From Sphingobium faniae (GTDB lineage Bacteria; Pseudomonadota; Alphaproteobacteria; Sphingomonadales; Sphingomonadaceae), in the NCBI GenBank assembly GCA_900100475.1, contig FMTU01000006.1, positions 62,001 through 126,000 of the forward strand: DNA of 64,000 nt, given 5' to 3'. Below the pieces are notes generated by a model. The model was given only the letters and a program-made list of their open reading frames with translations, did no database searches and was not told the DNA's origin. Positions 1 to 10,892 of this stretch are shown here, one piece after another. A program made the position numbers and the translations under genes. Numbering within the stretch: the stretch's first letter is position 1; every line of letters starts with the position of its first letter.

Positions 1-812
1 TCAAGCCGACCGAAATCAAGATGATGCTGACCGCGTTCAGCAACATGGAAACGGTCCACATCGCCGCCTATTCGCATCTGCTCGACACGATCGGGATGCC
101 CGAAACCGAATATTCGGCCTTCCTCCAATATAAGGAGATGAAGGACAAGCACGACTATCTGGCCCAGTTCGGCGTCGATTCGGACGAGGACATCGCCAAG
201 ACCTTGGCCATGTTCGGCGGCTTTACCGAGGGCCTGCAACTGTTCGCCAGCTTCGCGATGCTGATGAACTTCCCGCGCTTCAACAAGATGAAGGGCATGG
301 GGCAGATCGTCACCTGGTCCGTCCGCGACGAGACGCTGCACTGCGAAGGCATCATCAAGCTGTTCCACACCTTCGTGAAGGAGCGCGATTGCCTGACCCC
401 GTCGGTCAAGGACGACATCATCGACATGTGCCACAAGACGGTGCGGATCGAGGATGCGTTTATCGACCTCGTCTTCGAAATGGGGCCGGTGCCGGGCATG
501 ACGCCCAAGGACATCAAACGCTATGTCCGCTACATCGCCGACTGGCGCCTTGGGCAGCTTGGCCTGAAGCCGATCTACATGATCGAGGATCACCCGCTCC
601 CCTGGCTGACCCCGCTGCTGAACGGCGTGGAGCATGCCAATTTCTTCGAAACCCGCGCGACCGAATATTCCAAGGGCGCGACCCGCGGCCAGTGGAACGA
701 GGTCTGGGACGCCTTCGACCGCCGCAAGAAGCTCAACAATGGCGACCCCGCCAACAGCGACGAGGCAAGCGACCCGGACATGTTCAAGGCGGCGGGCATC
801 GCGGCGGAATGA
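1..812 (+). CDS. nrdB: Ribonucleoside-diphosphate reductase beta subunit, C-terminal part
   Basis: The reading frame is open from the window edge, so the N-terminus is missing; about 269 residues are visible up to a TGA. This is the radical-generating small subunit of class I ribonucleotide reductase, which acts with NrdA to make deoxyribonucleotides in the cytoplasm. The visible part carries the later di-iron ligand region: the helix with ETVHIAAYSHLL and the motif DETLHCEG, in which Glu and His are metal ligands. The tail after GVEHANFFETRATEYSKG is ordinary for the family. The nrdA partner would lie upstream, outside the window. The family call is secure; the subclass (Ia or Ic) cannot be decided without the missing N-terminal tyrosine region. 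Confidence 0.95.
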   Translation, partial: KPTEIKMMLTAFSNMETVHIAAYSHLLDTIGMPETEYSAFLQYKEMKDKHDYLAQFGVDSDEDIAKTLAMFGGFTEGLQLFASFAMLMNFPRFNKMKGMGQIVTWSVRDETLHCEGIIKLFHTFVKERDCLTPSVKDDIIDMCHKTVRIEDAFIDLVFEMGPVPGMTPKDIKRYVRYIADWRLGQLGLKPIYMIEDHPLPWLTPLLNGVEHANFFETRATEYSKGATRGQWNEVWDAFDRRKKLNNGDPANSDEASDPDMFKAAGIAAE

Positions 813-876
813 TTGTTCACGATTTACTCTTGTTTTTGTCCCGTTATGTTCTTTTTGACTTAAAGGGAGAATCGTG

Positions 877-1077
877 ATGGCGGCTTATTACGTAAACAAT
901 TTATCGCAGGCAAATGGTGATCATGAAGTCCATGTATCGACATGCCGCTATTTGCCTAATTCTAAAACTTATCTAGGAGAACACTATTCTTGCGCTCCAG
1001 CCGTCGCGCAAGCAAAGTATTATTATCGACAAGCTGATGGTTGCGCGATTTGTTGCTCTGGTTGCCATACTTCATGA
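877..1077 (+). CDS. Small conserved Cys/His-rich protein of unknown function
   Basis: A 66-residue protein starting MMAAYYVNN. The start is ATG 877 (GTG 874 is also possible) behind the strong ribosome site AAGGGAGA at 863-870. It has the pattern NGDHEVH, then a single Cys and LPN, then YLGE, and ends in GCAICCSGCHTS, giving several Cys and His residues that could bind a metal. From memory this resembles a widespread family of small orphan proteins with the same NGDHEVH and C-terminal CHTS signature; I know of no assigned function. The gene and its flanks (about 813-1110) are clearly more AT-rich than the neighbours and use AT-ending codons such as TTA, AAT and TAT, which suggests recent transfer. 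It lies 64 bp after nrdB and is probably not part of that operon. Confidence 0.8.
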   Translation: MAAYYVNNLSQANGDHEVHVSTCRYLPNSKTYLGEHYSCAPAVAQAKYYYRQADGCAICCSGCHTS

Positions 1078-1130
1078 CATTTATATGTAATAGTGATCGA
1101 CAATGCTTCTAAAGCATCCATCGCCTCCTT

Positions 1131-2066
1131 TTACATGAACAGATAATCCGCCAGCGCCTCGACCGCCGGAACCTCCACCGCGCGGGGACTGATCGCCTGC
1201 CGGATTTCGATGGCGGGCAAGGGCGTCTCCAGCGCCAGCCGCCTGATCCCCTCGACCCGTCCCATGTCCCGCGCCATGGGGCCGAAGGCGGCGAACCAGC
1301 CCGCGCCTTGTCGCAGCGCGGCCATGATCTCGAACAGATTGTCCGATTCCAGCGCGGGCGGCACCGGCGTGACGCCGCCGCGCCGCAGGGCCTCCTCGCT
1401 GATCTGGCGCAGCCCGTTGCGCGGCTCCATCGCCAGCATCGGCGCGGCTTGCACCTCGCGGAAGGATACCACCTCCTGCGTCGCCAGTGGATGCGCGGTG
1501 CCCGCATAGAGGCTGAGCGGTTCCGACCAGCCATAGCGGGACGGCAGGCCCTCCGTTTCCCCCAGCGCATAGAAATAGGCGATGTCGACCTCGCCCCGCT
1601 CCAGCGCCTCACGCGCCTGCGCCGCCAGCACAATGTGCAGGTCCAGCGCGATCGCCACATCCTCATTGGCTTCCTCGAAAGCGGCGAGCGCCTCCTGAAA
1701 ATGCCCGAAGACCGGCGGCGGCGCGCCCAGAGTGATCGGACGTCGCGTCGCTTCAGCGGGCGGCGGCGGGGGCGGCGGGGGCGGCGGCGCCTGCTCCGCC
1801 GCGGGCGCGGCTGGCGCAACCGCCGGTTCGGGTCGCTCCTGCCCCAGCAGCGTCATGGCCTGCGCGGTCTTGTGTCCGGCCTGCGTCAGCCGCGCCGCGC
1901 CATGCAGGTCGTCAAACAGCCGGTAGCCCAGCCGCATCTCCAGCGCGGCGATCTCATGCGCGATTTCATCCGCGCCGATGCCCAGATCGCTGGCGCAGCG
2001 CGCGATGTCGCCCGCCGCCACCATCTGCGCGAAAAGGTCCAGTTGGCGCAGGGAGGGCTTGGCCAT
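1131..2066 (-). CDS. LysR-family transcriptional regulator with polyproline linker
   Basis: A 311-residue protein read from ATG 2066 (MAKPSLRQLDLF). Residues about 4-65 form a LysR-type winged helix-turn-helix. The remainder, from about residue 115, looks like the periplasmic-binding-protein-like effector domain of the family. Between them is an Ala/Pro linker with a run of ten prolines, where the usual linker is a helix. That helix normally holds LysR dimers together, so this is unusual. The gene is divergent from the EamA transporter at 2201, 134 bp away, and LysR regulators often control such a divergent neighbour. Effector unknown. An in-frame extension upstream to 2258 lacks a convincing start. 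Confidence 0.85.
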   Translation of the reverse strand: MAKPSLRQLDLFAQMVAAGDIARCASDLGIGADEIAHEIAALEMRLGYRLFDDLHGAARLTQAGHKTAQAMTLLGQERPEPAVAPAAPAAEQAPPPPPPPPPPAEATRRPITLGAPPPVFGHFQEALAAFEEANEDVAIALDLHIVLAAQAREALERGEVDIAYFYALGETEGLPSRYGWSEPLSLYAGTAHPLATQEVVSFREVQAAPMLAMEPRNGLRQISEEALRRGGVTPVPPALESDNLFEIMAALRQGAGWFAAFGPMARDMGRVEGIRRLALETPLPAIEIRQAISPRAVEVPAVEALADYLFM

Positions 2067-2200
2067 GACCAAAGGTGTAGAGCAAAGCAGGGGCCGGGTT
2101 AAGCAGGAAGTTGGGGCCGCCGAATGATGGCGGGGCGCTTTGCCGGACGGCCGGGTATCGCAAAGGGTGACGCGCGGCGCATTTGAGCTATAGGCCACGC

Positions 2201-3118
2201 ATGATTTCCTCTCCCATCTGGTTGCCCGCCACATTGATCGCGGGCGGGGTCCAGGCATGGCGGACCGCCGTGCAGCGCCGCGTAGGCAAGACGTTGTCGA
2301 TCAACGGCGCGGGACTGGTCCGCTATCTTTACGGCCTGCCTTTCGCGCTGCTGATGCTGCTGGCCTATCGGTGGCTGTTTCCGGCGCCCTTCCCCTCCCT
2401 TAGCGGGCTGTTCCTGCTGCTCTGCCTTGCCGGAGGGCTGGCGCAGATCGTCGCCACCAACCTGTTGCTGATGGCCTTCCACCACCGCAATTTCGTGGTC
2501 GGCACCGCCTATTCGAAGACGGAGGCGGTGCAGGGCGCGATCCTTTCCTTCCTGCTGATGGGGGAAAGGCTGAGCGCCCTCAGCCTCGGCGGCATCGGCT
2601 GCGGCGTCGGCGGCATCATGCTGCTGTCGACGGGCGGCCGGCGCATGGGGCCGCTGGACTTCGCCAAGGCGCTGGGGCAGCCCGCCGCGCTTTACGGCAT
2701 CGCTTCGGGCTTCTTCTTCGCCCTGACCGCCATCGGCATCCGCCGCGCCGCGCAGGAGGTGGGCGGCAGCGATCCGATCCATGCCGCGCTGATCGTCCTG
2801 GCCGTGACGGTCGCCTTCCAGACCGCGATGCAGGGCAGCTATCTGCTGCTGCGCGAGCCGGGCGAGATGCGGCGGACCTTCGCAAGCTGGCGGATGTCCG
2901 CGCAGGTCGGCTTCCTCTCGGCGGCGGGGTCGGCCTGCTGGTTCACGGGCTTTGCCACCGCGCCGGTCGCGCTGGTGCGGATCGTGGGGCAAATCGAAGT
3001 CGCCTTCACGCTCGCCTTCGGGCATTTTTACCTGGGTGAACGGATGAAAGGCAGCGAGGCGGCAGGGCTGATGCTGGTCGCGCTCGGCGTGATCCTGGCG
3101 TTGGCGGGGGCGCTTTGA
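2201..3118 (+). CDS. EamA/DMT-superfamily transporter
   Basis: A 305-residue inner-membrane protein from ATG 2201; a TTG at 2183 would add six residues. It has about ten hydrophobic segments arranged as two EamA repeats, typical of drug/metabolite transporters that export amino acids, nucleosides or other metabolites. The first repeat includes LLMLLAYRWLF and the motif TAYSKTEAVQGAILSFLLMGERLS; the second includes RIVGQIEVAFTLAFGHFYLGERM, the conserved end-of-repeat GE motif. It is divergent from the LysR regulator at 2066, which is the obvious candidate to control it. Substrate unknown. Confidence 0.88.
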   Translation: MISSPIWLPATLIAGGVQAWRTAVQRRVGKTLSINGAGLVRYLYGLPFALLMLLAYRWLFPAPFPSLSGLFLLLCLAGGLAQIVATNLLLMAFHHRNFVVGTAYSKTEAVQGAILSFLLMGERLSALSLGGIGCGVGGIMLLSTGGRRMGPLDFAKALGQPAALYGIASGFFFALTAIGIRRAAQEVGGSDPIHAALIVLAVTVAFQTAMQGSYLLLREPGEMRRTFASWRMSAQVGFLSAAGSACWFTGFATAPVALVRIVGQIEVAFTLAFGHFYLGERMKGSEAAGLMLVALGVILALAGAL

Positions 3119-3186
3119 GGGGACGCAGGACTTGCCGCGCCGCCCATCGGCGCTATGTCCCTGACGGGCAAGGATTTGGAGAGCGC

Positions 3187-4404
3187 ATGGGACGCCTGTT
3201 CAGGAAAATCGCCGCCGGGCTAGGCGTCACACTGCTGTTTCTGGTCGTTGCGCTGTGTCTGGCGGTCACGATCGTCCCGCCTTTCCTTGACCGCATCTAT
3301 TATCAAGGTCCGGCCAGCCGCCATTTCGACGGCGCGCGCTTCTTCAATCCCGATGGGGCGGATGTCCTCGCGGCACGCGGCCGCAACCTGCAAAACGCCA
3401 TCGCCCATTATCTGCTGGGCCGGGATGATCGGCCTAAATGGCCCCACGCGATCGCGGTGAAGCCGACGCGCCCCGCCCCCTTCGCTGCCCCGCGCGGCAT
3501 GGTGGCGACATGGGTCGGCCATGCGACGGTGCTGGTGCAGGCGGCGGGGATCAACATATTGACCGATCCGATCTGGTCCGACCGGGCGGGGCCGTTCAAC
3601 CTGATCGGGCCGAAGCGCATCGCGCAGCCCGGAGTCCGCTTCGACGACCTGCCGAAGATCGACCTTATCGTCATCAGCCACAATCATTACGATCATCTGG
3701 ACATTCCGACGCTGAAAAAGCTGTGGGAGCGCGACCGGCCGAAGATCGTCACCAGCCTTGGCAATGACACGATCCTGAAGGCGGCGGGCATTCCCGCCAC
3801 GGCGCTGGACTGGGGCCAGTCGATCAGCGGCGCTGCGCTGCGCGGGCTGGGCAAGGACACGGTGATCCAGTGCGAGAATTACGAGCATTGCCCCGATTAC
3901 CGCGTCCATGTGACGCGCAACCATCATTGGGGTTCGCGCTGGGCGACCGACCGCAACCGGGCGCTCTGGTCCGCCTTCCTGATCGAAACGCGGGCCGGGA
4001 ACATCTTCTTCGCGGGCGATACGGGCGCGGGCGACATGGCATGGCCGTCGGAGGCCGCGCGGCTGGGGCCGATCCGTCTCGCCATCCTGCCCATCGGCGC
4101 CTTCCGGTTCCAGAAAGGACAGATGGAATCGAGCACGCATATCGGCCCGGAACAGGCGGTTCGCATCTTCGAGCGGCTGGGCGCATCGACTGCGATTCCG
4201 GTGCATTGGGGCACGTTCCGCCTGTCCTATGAACAATGGGACACGCCGCCCCGGATGCTGGAACAGTTTCTGCGATGCGAAGGGATAGAGCGCAAACGCT
4301 TCGCGCCGTTGCGGATCGGCCAGTCGATACCGGTGCCCGGCTACGCGCCCGTCCCACGCGGCCCGAAACGCTGCGACCGGAAGGCGATCGCGGCGCTGGA
4401 ATAG
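3187..4404 (+). CDS. Metallo-beta-lactamase-fold hydrolase, NAPE-PLD-like
   Basis: A 405-residue protein from ATG 3187. An N-terminal membrane anchor (GVTLLFLVVALCLAVTIV, about residues 13-30) precedes an MBL-fold domain with the metal motif SHNHYDHLD near residue 165 and downstream ligands in FFAGDTGAGD and PVHWGTFRLS. The layout matches bacterial relatives of N-acylphosphatidylethanolamine phospholipase D and UlaG-like hydrolases. The active site would face the periplasm if the helix is an uncleaved anchor. Its true substrate cannot be read from sequence. It follows the EamA gene by 68 bp and may share its transcript. Confidence 0.87.
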   Translation: MGRLFRKIAAGLGVTLLFLVVALCLAVTIVPPFLDRIYYQGPASRHFDGARFFNPDGADVLAARGRNLQNAIAHYLLGRDDRPKWPHAIAVKPTRPAPFAAPRGMVATWVGHATVLVQAAGINILTDPIWSDRAGPFNLIGPKRIAQPGVRFDDLPKIDLIVISHNHYDHLDIPTLKKLWERDRPKIVTSLGNDTILKAAGIPATALDWGQSISGAALRGLGKDTVIQCENYEHCPDYRVHVTRNHHWGSRWATDRNRALWSAFLIETRAGNIFFAGDTGAGDMAWPSEAARLGPIRLAILPIGAFRFQKGQMESSTHIGPEQAVRIFERLGASTAIPVHWGTFRLSYEQWDTPPRMLEQFLRCEGIERKRFAPLRIGQSIPVPGYAPVPRGPKRCDRKAIAALE

Positions 4405-4437
4405 CGTTTCAGGCTTGTCAGTGACTTACGGCGGCGG

Positions 4438-4461
4438 CGGAGGGGTTGCCATGCCCCTCCG
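4438..4461 (+). terminator. Short GC hairpin after the MBL hydrolase gene
   Basis: An 8-bp perfect stem (CGGAGGGG / CCCCTCCG) with an 8-nt loop lies 34 bp after the stop of the hydrolase gene. There is no T-run behind it, so it is at best a weak intrinsic terminator. Confidence 0.35.
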
Positions 4462-4512
4462 TCAGCGCTGCACGCCACCGCCTCCCCTTGCAAGGAAGCT
4501 TTAAACTCACGC

Positions 4513-4618
4513 TAGAGTGATTTCGAGCCAGATAGAATCATCTGATGACTCGGAAATCACGGTAATCAAAGGATAATTTAGAGGCGTTTCGGTTCAATCA
4601 GAACCGGAACGACTTTAA
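4513..4618. repeat. Palindromic repeat element, copy 1 (two hairpins)
   Basis: About 105 bp that recurs almost unchanged at 50593-50697; I count about seven differences over 102 aligned positions. It contains two imperfect hairpins: the first spans GATTTCGAG...CTCGGAAATC, the second TTTCGGTTC-AATC-AGAACCGGAA. The left end is CTAGAG. The right end (ACTTTAAA) overlaps the TAA stop codon, at 4615-4617, of the minus-strand gene next to it. The architecture is that of a REP/BIME-like non-coding element. Confidence 0.85.
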
Positions 4619-5115
4619 ACCGTCGGACATTCCCCCAGGCGCTTGCCCTGGAAGTCATGGGTGACGCGCAACACGGGCTGGCCGCCTACCATTTTCGTCG
4701 TGGTGCTGCCCAGCGTCAGCGTATCGGCGGTATAATTGCCCTCCAGCACGATTTCGGAGGTGCCCGCTCCCGCCTTGCAGGACAGGGTGGCGATCAGCCG
4801 GCCCTTGCGGAGCAGCTTGTCCTTATAGGTGCAATCCTTGCCGTCCGTCCCGGCAAGGGCGTTGGCGTCCGGCACGCCCGCCGCGTCGACCGTGACGCAG
4901 AGCTTGTCTTCCTTCACTTCCTTAAGCGCCGCCTCATATTCGGCGGGCGTCACCGTGGGCGTGTTATAACCGGTGGTCTTGTGGGTCATCGTCCATTCGC
5001 CCGCCTGCATCACGATGGGCGCTTCTTCGGGTTCGGGCGCGGGACTGCTGCCGCACCCCGTCAGGCCAAGAGACATCGCAAGCGGCATCGCCGCCAGAAC
5101 AGCATAACGCATCAT
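4615..5115 (-). CDS. DUF3617-type lipoprotein
   Basis: A 166-residue protein starting MMRYAVLAAMPLAMSLGLTGC, a lipoprotein signal with the lipobox LTGC at about residues 20-23. The start at 5115 is supported by GGGAGAGG just upstream; longer in-frame extensions have no signal-peptide logic. The mature part has APIVMQAGEWTMT near its start, then four spaced cysteines (KLCVTVD, KDCTYKD, LSCKAG, GECPTV). This is the pattern of DUF3617, common in sphingomonads and of unknown function. It is followed in the same direction by nothing but the palindromic repeat, which overlaps its stop codon. The next upstream gene (5287-5856) belongs to the same family, so this is probably a local duplication. Confidence 0.85.
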   Translation of the reverse strand: MMRYAVLAAMPLAMSLGLTGCGSSPAPEPEEAPIVMQAGEWTMTHKTTGYNTPTVTPAEYEAALKEVKEDKLCVTVDAAGVPDANALAGTDGKDCTYKDKLLRKGRLIATLSCKAGAGTSEIVLEGNYTADTLTLGSTTTKMVGGQPVLRVTHDFQGKRLGECPTV

Positions 5116-5134
5116 CCTCTCCCCTGTTCTCTTT

Positions 5135-5159
5135 GGAACGGGGGGAGCCTCCCCCTTCC
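5135..5159 (-). other. GC-rich inverted repeat between two DUF3617 genes
   Basis: The sequence GGAACGGGGGGAG followed by CTCCCCCTTCC is a near-perfect inverted repeat, 20-44 nt upstream of the downstream lipoprotein start. It may be an attenuator or a terminator of the upstream DUF3617 gene. No T-run follows it on the minus strand, so the role is uncertain. Confidence 0.35.
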
Positions 5160-5286
5160 GGTTGCAAAGTGCAAGCGAAAAAGCCGTTGCCTTCAATGCC
5201 TTCACCGGGCGGGTGCGTGGAAGTCGGGCGGTTTGCCAGCGATCCAGTCCAGGAAGCGGGCGGCGCCCCCCCTCATCCATGCGCAA

Positions 5287-5856
5287 TCAGGAGCAGGCGG
5301 CGCCGATCCACTTCCCGGTGGTCCGCGCCTTCATCGCCATGTTCATGCCCTTGGCGCCGCCCTCCATCTTCATGTCCATGTGCATTTCATAGCTTTCCGG
5401 CGCATAGCGGCCCGTCATCACGGCGTTCATCCTGCCATTCTCGCTCTGGCACGCCACCTGTCCCTTCACCGATCCGCCGCTCGCTTCGAAGCCGCCATAG
5501 GTGCAGTCCTTGTTTTCCTGACCCGCAAACATCTTGCCGCTGGGGTTGGCGGCTTCTTCGGGCGTGACGCAATATTGGATGGAGGACTGGCTCATCATCT
5601 GCTTCATCTGATCCTTCATCTGCGGCGATGCGCCGGGGATGTTCGACAGGTCGATATCCTCCAGCGTGAAGCTGCCTTCCCACTGGCCGGGCTTGAGCTG
5701 CACCTTGTTCACCTGAGCCTTCACCTCGTCCCGGCTCATGCCGTCGGTGGCGGCGATGTCGCCTGCCCCATCCGCCTTCTCCCCCGCCTTCTCGCCGCAG
5801 CCCGCGAGCATCAGCATGACGGAAGCGAGTATGGCGGTCACGGGAGCTTTGTTCAT
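5287..5856 (-). CDS. DUF3617-type lipoprotein, second copy
   Basis: A 189-residue protein starting [23 protein letters not shown]; the lipobox LAGC is at about residues 17-20. An Ala/Gly/Lys/Glu-rich spacer follows and then the DUF3617 core ([22 protein letters not shown]) with cysteines in [22 protein letters not shown] and the final AACS. A Met-rich stretch ([19 protein letters not shown]) near the C-terminus is notable and could bind soft metals, though that is only a guess. It is divergent from uvrB, 68 bp away, and precedes its paralogue at 4615-5115 in the same direction. Confidence 0.85.
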   Translation of the reverse strand: MNKAPVTAILASVMLMLAGCGEKAGEKADGAGDIAATDGMSRDEVKAQVNKVQLKPGQWEGSFTLEDIDLSNIPGASPQMKDQMKQMMSQSSIQYCVTPEEAANPSGKMFAGQENKDCTYGGFEASGGSVKGQVACQSENGRMNAVMTGRYAPESYEMHMDMKMEGGAKGMNMAMKARTTGKWIGAACS

Positions 5857-5924
5857 GGCGTGGATTCCCTGTTTGCTGTCTGGACGGTTGCGGCCCGTTC
5901 GTGGGAGGACCATATCAAGCGGCG

Positions 5925-8108
<2,184 letters not shown>

Positions 8109-8153
8109 GAAGATCAGCCGCGAACGATATTGAGGGGCGTCATTCCGAAAACC

Positions 8154-8186
8154 CGGCCGGGGAGACGGATTCCCCCTCCCCGGCCG
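8154..8186 (-). terminator. Intrinsic terminator of the PIG-L operon
   Basis: A perfect 11-bp stem (CGGCCGGGGAG / CTCCCCGGCCG) with an 11-nt loop lies between the convergent uvrB and PIG-L genes. On the minus strand the stem is followed by GGGTTTTCGG, so it best serves the minus-strand transcript that ends at 8196. Confidence 0.65.
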
Positions 8187-8195
8187 CGTGCCGGA

Positions 8196-8990
8196 TCAGG
8201 CGATCTGGCGCACGAGCACAAAGGCTTCCGCCGCTTCGCGGAACACGGATGCCCCCCGGACCTTGGCCAGCGCCCTCAGCGCCTCGACCGAACGTTCGTC
8301 GGGAAACGCCTTCACCTGCGATTCATAGGCGGCGAAGGCCTCCAGCTTGGCTTCGAGCGTCTCGCTGATGTCGACGAAGACATTAGGCACGAAGGCCGGG
8401 GTCACGCCTGGCGCATACCAGTTGGTTTCCGACAGCGTCTCGTAAGCGAGGATGAGATTGGGCGACCGCCCATGGCGCGGCCGCGCGGCGACGAGAGCAG
8501 AGATGAAGGCGAGCTGGTGATCCAGATGAATGTCGCCGATGAAGGGCACGAACAAGGCGTCCGGCTGGACCTGATCCATGATCGCCCCGATCCTCGCGTT
8601 CATTTCCGCATGGGGCACCCGGTCGAGTTCGGCGGCGGGCAGATCGCAGAAATGCGTCTGGGCGATGGCAAGCCTTTGATGCGCCACCACGCTTTCCCGG
8701 CGCACCCGCTCGGTCGCGCCTTCGGGAAAGCGGGGCGGATCGCCGCGCGTCAGGATGCAGACCTGCACATTCGCGCCCTGTTGGGCGAGGCGCGCCATGG
8801 TGCCGCCGACCCCCAGAACCTCATCGTCGGGATGGGGGGCGATCACGAGCGCCTTTTCGATCTGGGCGATCATGCTCCGCCTGGGCGCGGCGTGACCTTC
8901 CGGCGCAAGCGGCGGCGATGACGCCATCGGATCGGAATGGGGCTGAGGGGACAGCCCCACATTGACCGGCAATTCAGAGAAGGCGTCCAT
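8196..8990 (-). CDS. PIG-L/LmbE-family deacetylase
   Basis: A 264-residue protein from ATG 8990, with GGAAGGGAGA upstream; an internal Met at 8873 is an alternative start. The Zn-binding motif APHPDDEVLG is near residue 50, and the partner histidine region is DIHLDHQ, near residue 158. Both are typical of PIG-L enzymes that remove N-acetyl groups from GlcNAc-containing compounds. About 40 residues precede the usual start of the domain. The gene lies 35 bp downstream of the carbamoyltransferase gene in the same direction, so the two probably form one transcript acting on the same glycoconjugate or small molecule. Substrate unknown. Confidence 0.9.
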   Translation of the reverse strand: MDAFSELPVNVGLSPQPHSDPMASSPPLAPEGHAAPRRSMIAQIEKALVIAPHPDDEVLGVGGTMARLAQQGANVQVCILTRGDPPRFPEGATERVRRESVVAHQRLAIAQTHFCDLPAAELDRVPHAEMNARIGAIMDQVQPDALFVPFIGDIHLDHQLAFISALVAARPRHGRSPNLILAYETLSETNWYAPGVTPAFVPNVFVDISETLEAKLEAFAAYESQVKAFPDERSVEALRALAKVRGASVFREAAEAFVLVRQIA

Positions 8991-9025
8991 CACCCGATCT
9001 CCCTTCCATGATGGTCCATGACCTG

Positions 9026-10774
9026 TCAGGCCGCCATCGGCGCGACCGGCTTGCGTATGAGGCAATTGCCGAGCGCCAGCGTATCCATGCCGGTGCCGAA
9101 AAATGTCCGCACCGCATCCACCGCGCTGCACACGACCGGCTCGCCCTTCACATTGAACGAGGTGTTGAGCAGCACCGGCACGCCCGTGATGGATTCAAAG
9201 GCGCTCAGCAGGCGGTGGAACAGCGGATTGGTCTGTTCATGCACCATCTGCACCCGCGCGGTGCCGTCGACATGGACCACGGCGGGCGCATCGCGGGCCA
9301 GTTCCGGCTTGGCGCGGAAGGCGATGACCATGAACGGGGCGTTGTCGGGCCTTTCCAGATAATGATCCGCCGCCTCCACCTTCATGGACGGGCAGAAGGG
9401 ACGCCATGGCTCCCGATATTTGATGACGGCGTTGACCCGGTCGCGGGCTTCGACGGTGCGCGGGTCGGCGAGGATGCTGCGCTGCCCCAGCGCGCGCGGT
9501 CCCGCCTCCATGCGGCCCTGGAACCAGCCGACGATCCGTCCTTCGCTCAAATCCTCCGCGACCGTGCGGGCGATGTCGTTGGGGCGGTGATAGTCGATCC
9601 CGCAACGGTTGAGCATCGCTTCGATCTCGGCGTCGCTTTCTTCCGGGCCGAGCGCGAGGGAGGTCAGCTTTTCCGGGTGAACGCCCGTCTGCTGCCAGCA
9701 GGCGATGAACGCCGCGCCGGCCGCCGCGCCGCTGTCCGCGCAGAGCGGATGCGGAAAGATATGCTCGATGCCCTCGATGTCATAGAGTTTGCTGTTCATC
9801 TTCACATTGAGGCCGACGCCGCCGCCGACGCACAGATTGGCGGCCCCCGTCTTTTTCTGGCCCCAGCGGACCAGCCGCGTGACGGCTTCCTCCAGCGCCT
9901 CCTGAACGGCGAAGGCGAAGTCATGATGCCATTCCTCGATGGGCTGGTTTTCCGAGCGGGGATCGCGGCCCAGCAGGCGCGGCAGATAATCGGTGAAACG
10001 GTCCGACCAGCTATGCGGGCCGTAATGGATCATGCGCGGATCGACGCAATAGCCGATGCCGTCCTCCGCCGGGAAGACGATCTTGTCGACCAGCGCCTTG
10101 ATCGCCGGATCATGCTTGCCATAGGCGGCAAGGCCCATGACCTTATATTCGCCGTCATAGGCTTCAAAGCCCAGATATTCGGTGGCGGCGGCATAGAACC
10201 AACCGAGCGAGTGCGGCATCGGCACTTCGTAGATCGGCACGATATGATCGCCATTGCAATGCCACAGCACGGTGCAGAGCTGGTCGCCCGATCCGTCGAC
10301 GGTCAGGCACAGGGCTTCATTGAACGGCGATTGCAGATAGGCATGGACCGCATGGGTGTAATGATGCGGCACCGGATGGAGCGGCGGCGCGGAGCGGGCG
10401 CCCAGCGCCTTGCGCCATGCGGCATTGTGGCGCGCCACGACCGCGTCGTCGGAAAAGATGTTGAGCAGGCTGTTCTGCCATGCGACCGTCCTGGCATCCA
10501 CCGGCCAGTTCTTCCGCATTTCCGAAAAGAAGCTGCGCATGACGCCGTTGGTATAGGACGGCACGTCCCAGTTGATCGCGATCGCCCGCACGTCCGATGC
10601 GCCGATCCCGCCCTGATCGAGGCAGAAACGCAGCGACCGGGTCGGATACCAGCCCTTCGCATGCTTGTTTCGCAGGAAGCGTTCCTCCTCGGCGAAGGCC
10701 ACGAGCGATCCGGCCCGGACCAGCGCAGCGCAAGGATCATAGCCGCCTTCGAACAATCCTATGAAATTATCCAT
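9026..10774 (-). CDS. NodU/CmcH-family O-carbamoyltransferase
   Basis: A 582-residue protein from ATG 10774, with GGAGGGG as ribosome site. The N-terminal Kae1-like (TsaD-related) domain has the metal-binding histidines in HHYTHAVHAYLQ, near residue 130, and VDGSGD. The C-terminal carbamoyltransferase region includes RMEAGPRALGQRSILADPR and RPFCPSM, both characteristic. The family uses carbamoyl phosphate and ATP to make carbamoyl-adenylate and moves the carbamoyl group to a hydroxyl, for example on Nod factors, antibiotics or sugars. Its operon partner is the PIG-L deacetylase at 8196-8990. The EPS locus starts about 3 kb away, so a role in polysaccharide or glycolipid decoration is plausible but unproven. 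Confidence 0.92.
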   Translation of the reverse strand: MDNFIGLFEGGYDPCAALVRAGSLVAFAEEERFLRNKHAKGWYPTRSLRFCLDQGGIGASDVRAIAINWDVPSYTNGVMRSFFSEMRKNWPVDARTVAWQNSLLNIFSDDAVVARHNAAWRKALGARSAPPLHPVPHHYTHAVHAYLQSPFNEALCLTVDGSGDQLCTVLWHCNGDHIVPIYEVPMPHSLGWFYAAATEYLGFEAYDGEYKVMGLAAYGKHDPAIKALVDKIVFPAEDGIGYCVDPRMIHYGPHSWSDRFTDYLPRLLGRDPRSENQPIEEWHHDFAFAVQEALEEAVTRLVRWGQKKTGAANLCVGGGVGLNVKMNSKLYDIEGIEHIFPHPLCADSGAAAGAAFIACWQQTGVHPEKLTSLALGPEESDAEIEAMLNRCGIDYHRPNDIARTVAEDLSEGRIVGWFQGRMEAGPRALGQRSILADPRTVEARDRVNAVIKYREPWRPFCPSMKVEAADHYLERPDNAPFMVIAFRAKPELARDAPAVVHVDGTARVQMVHEQTNPLFHRLLSAFESITGVPVLLNTSFNVKGEPVVCSAVDAVRTFFGTGMDTLALGNCLIRKPVAPMAA

Positions 10775-10892
10775 GTCCCCTCCATCGGCCGTCAGAAGGC
10801 CTCGGTTCACCGACAGAGGAATATGCCTTCCCGATCAGGAGCGGAATCTGCCGATCAGCATACCACCTTCAGGACTGCCCATAGGGGGCAGT

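Noticed and set aside
5857..5924. LexA (SOS) box for uvrB
   Set aside because: No GTTC-N7-GTTC or GAAC-N7-GAAC pattern is present in the gap before the start codon.
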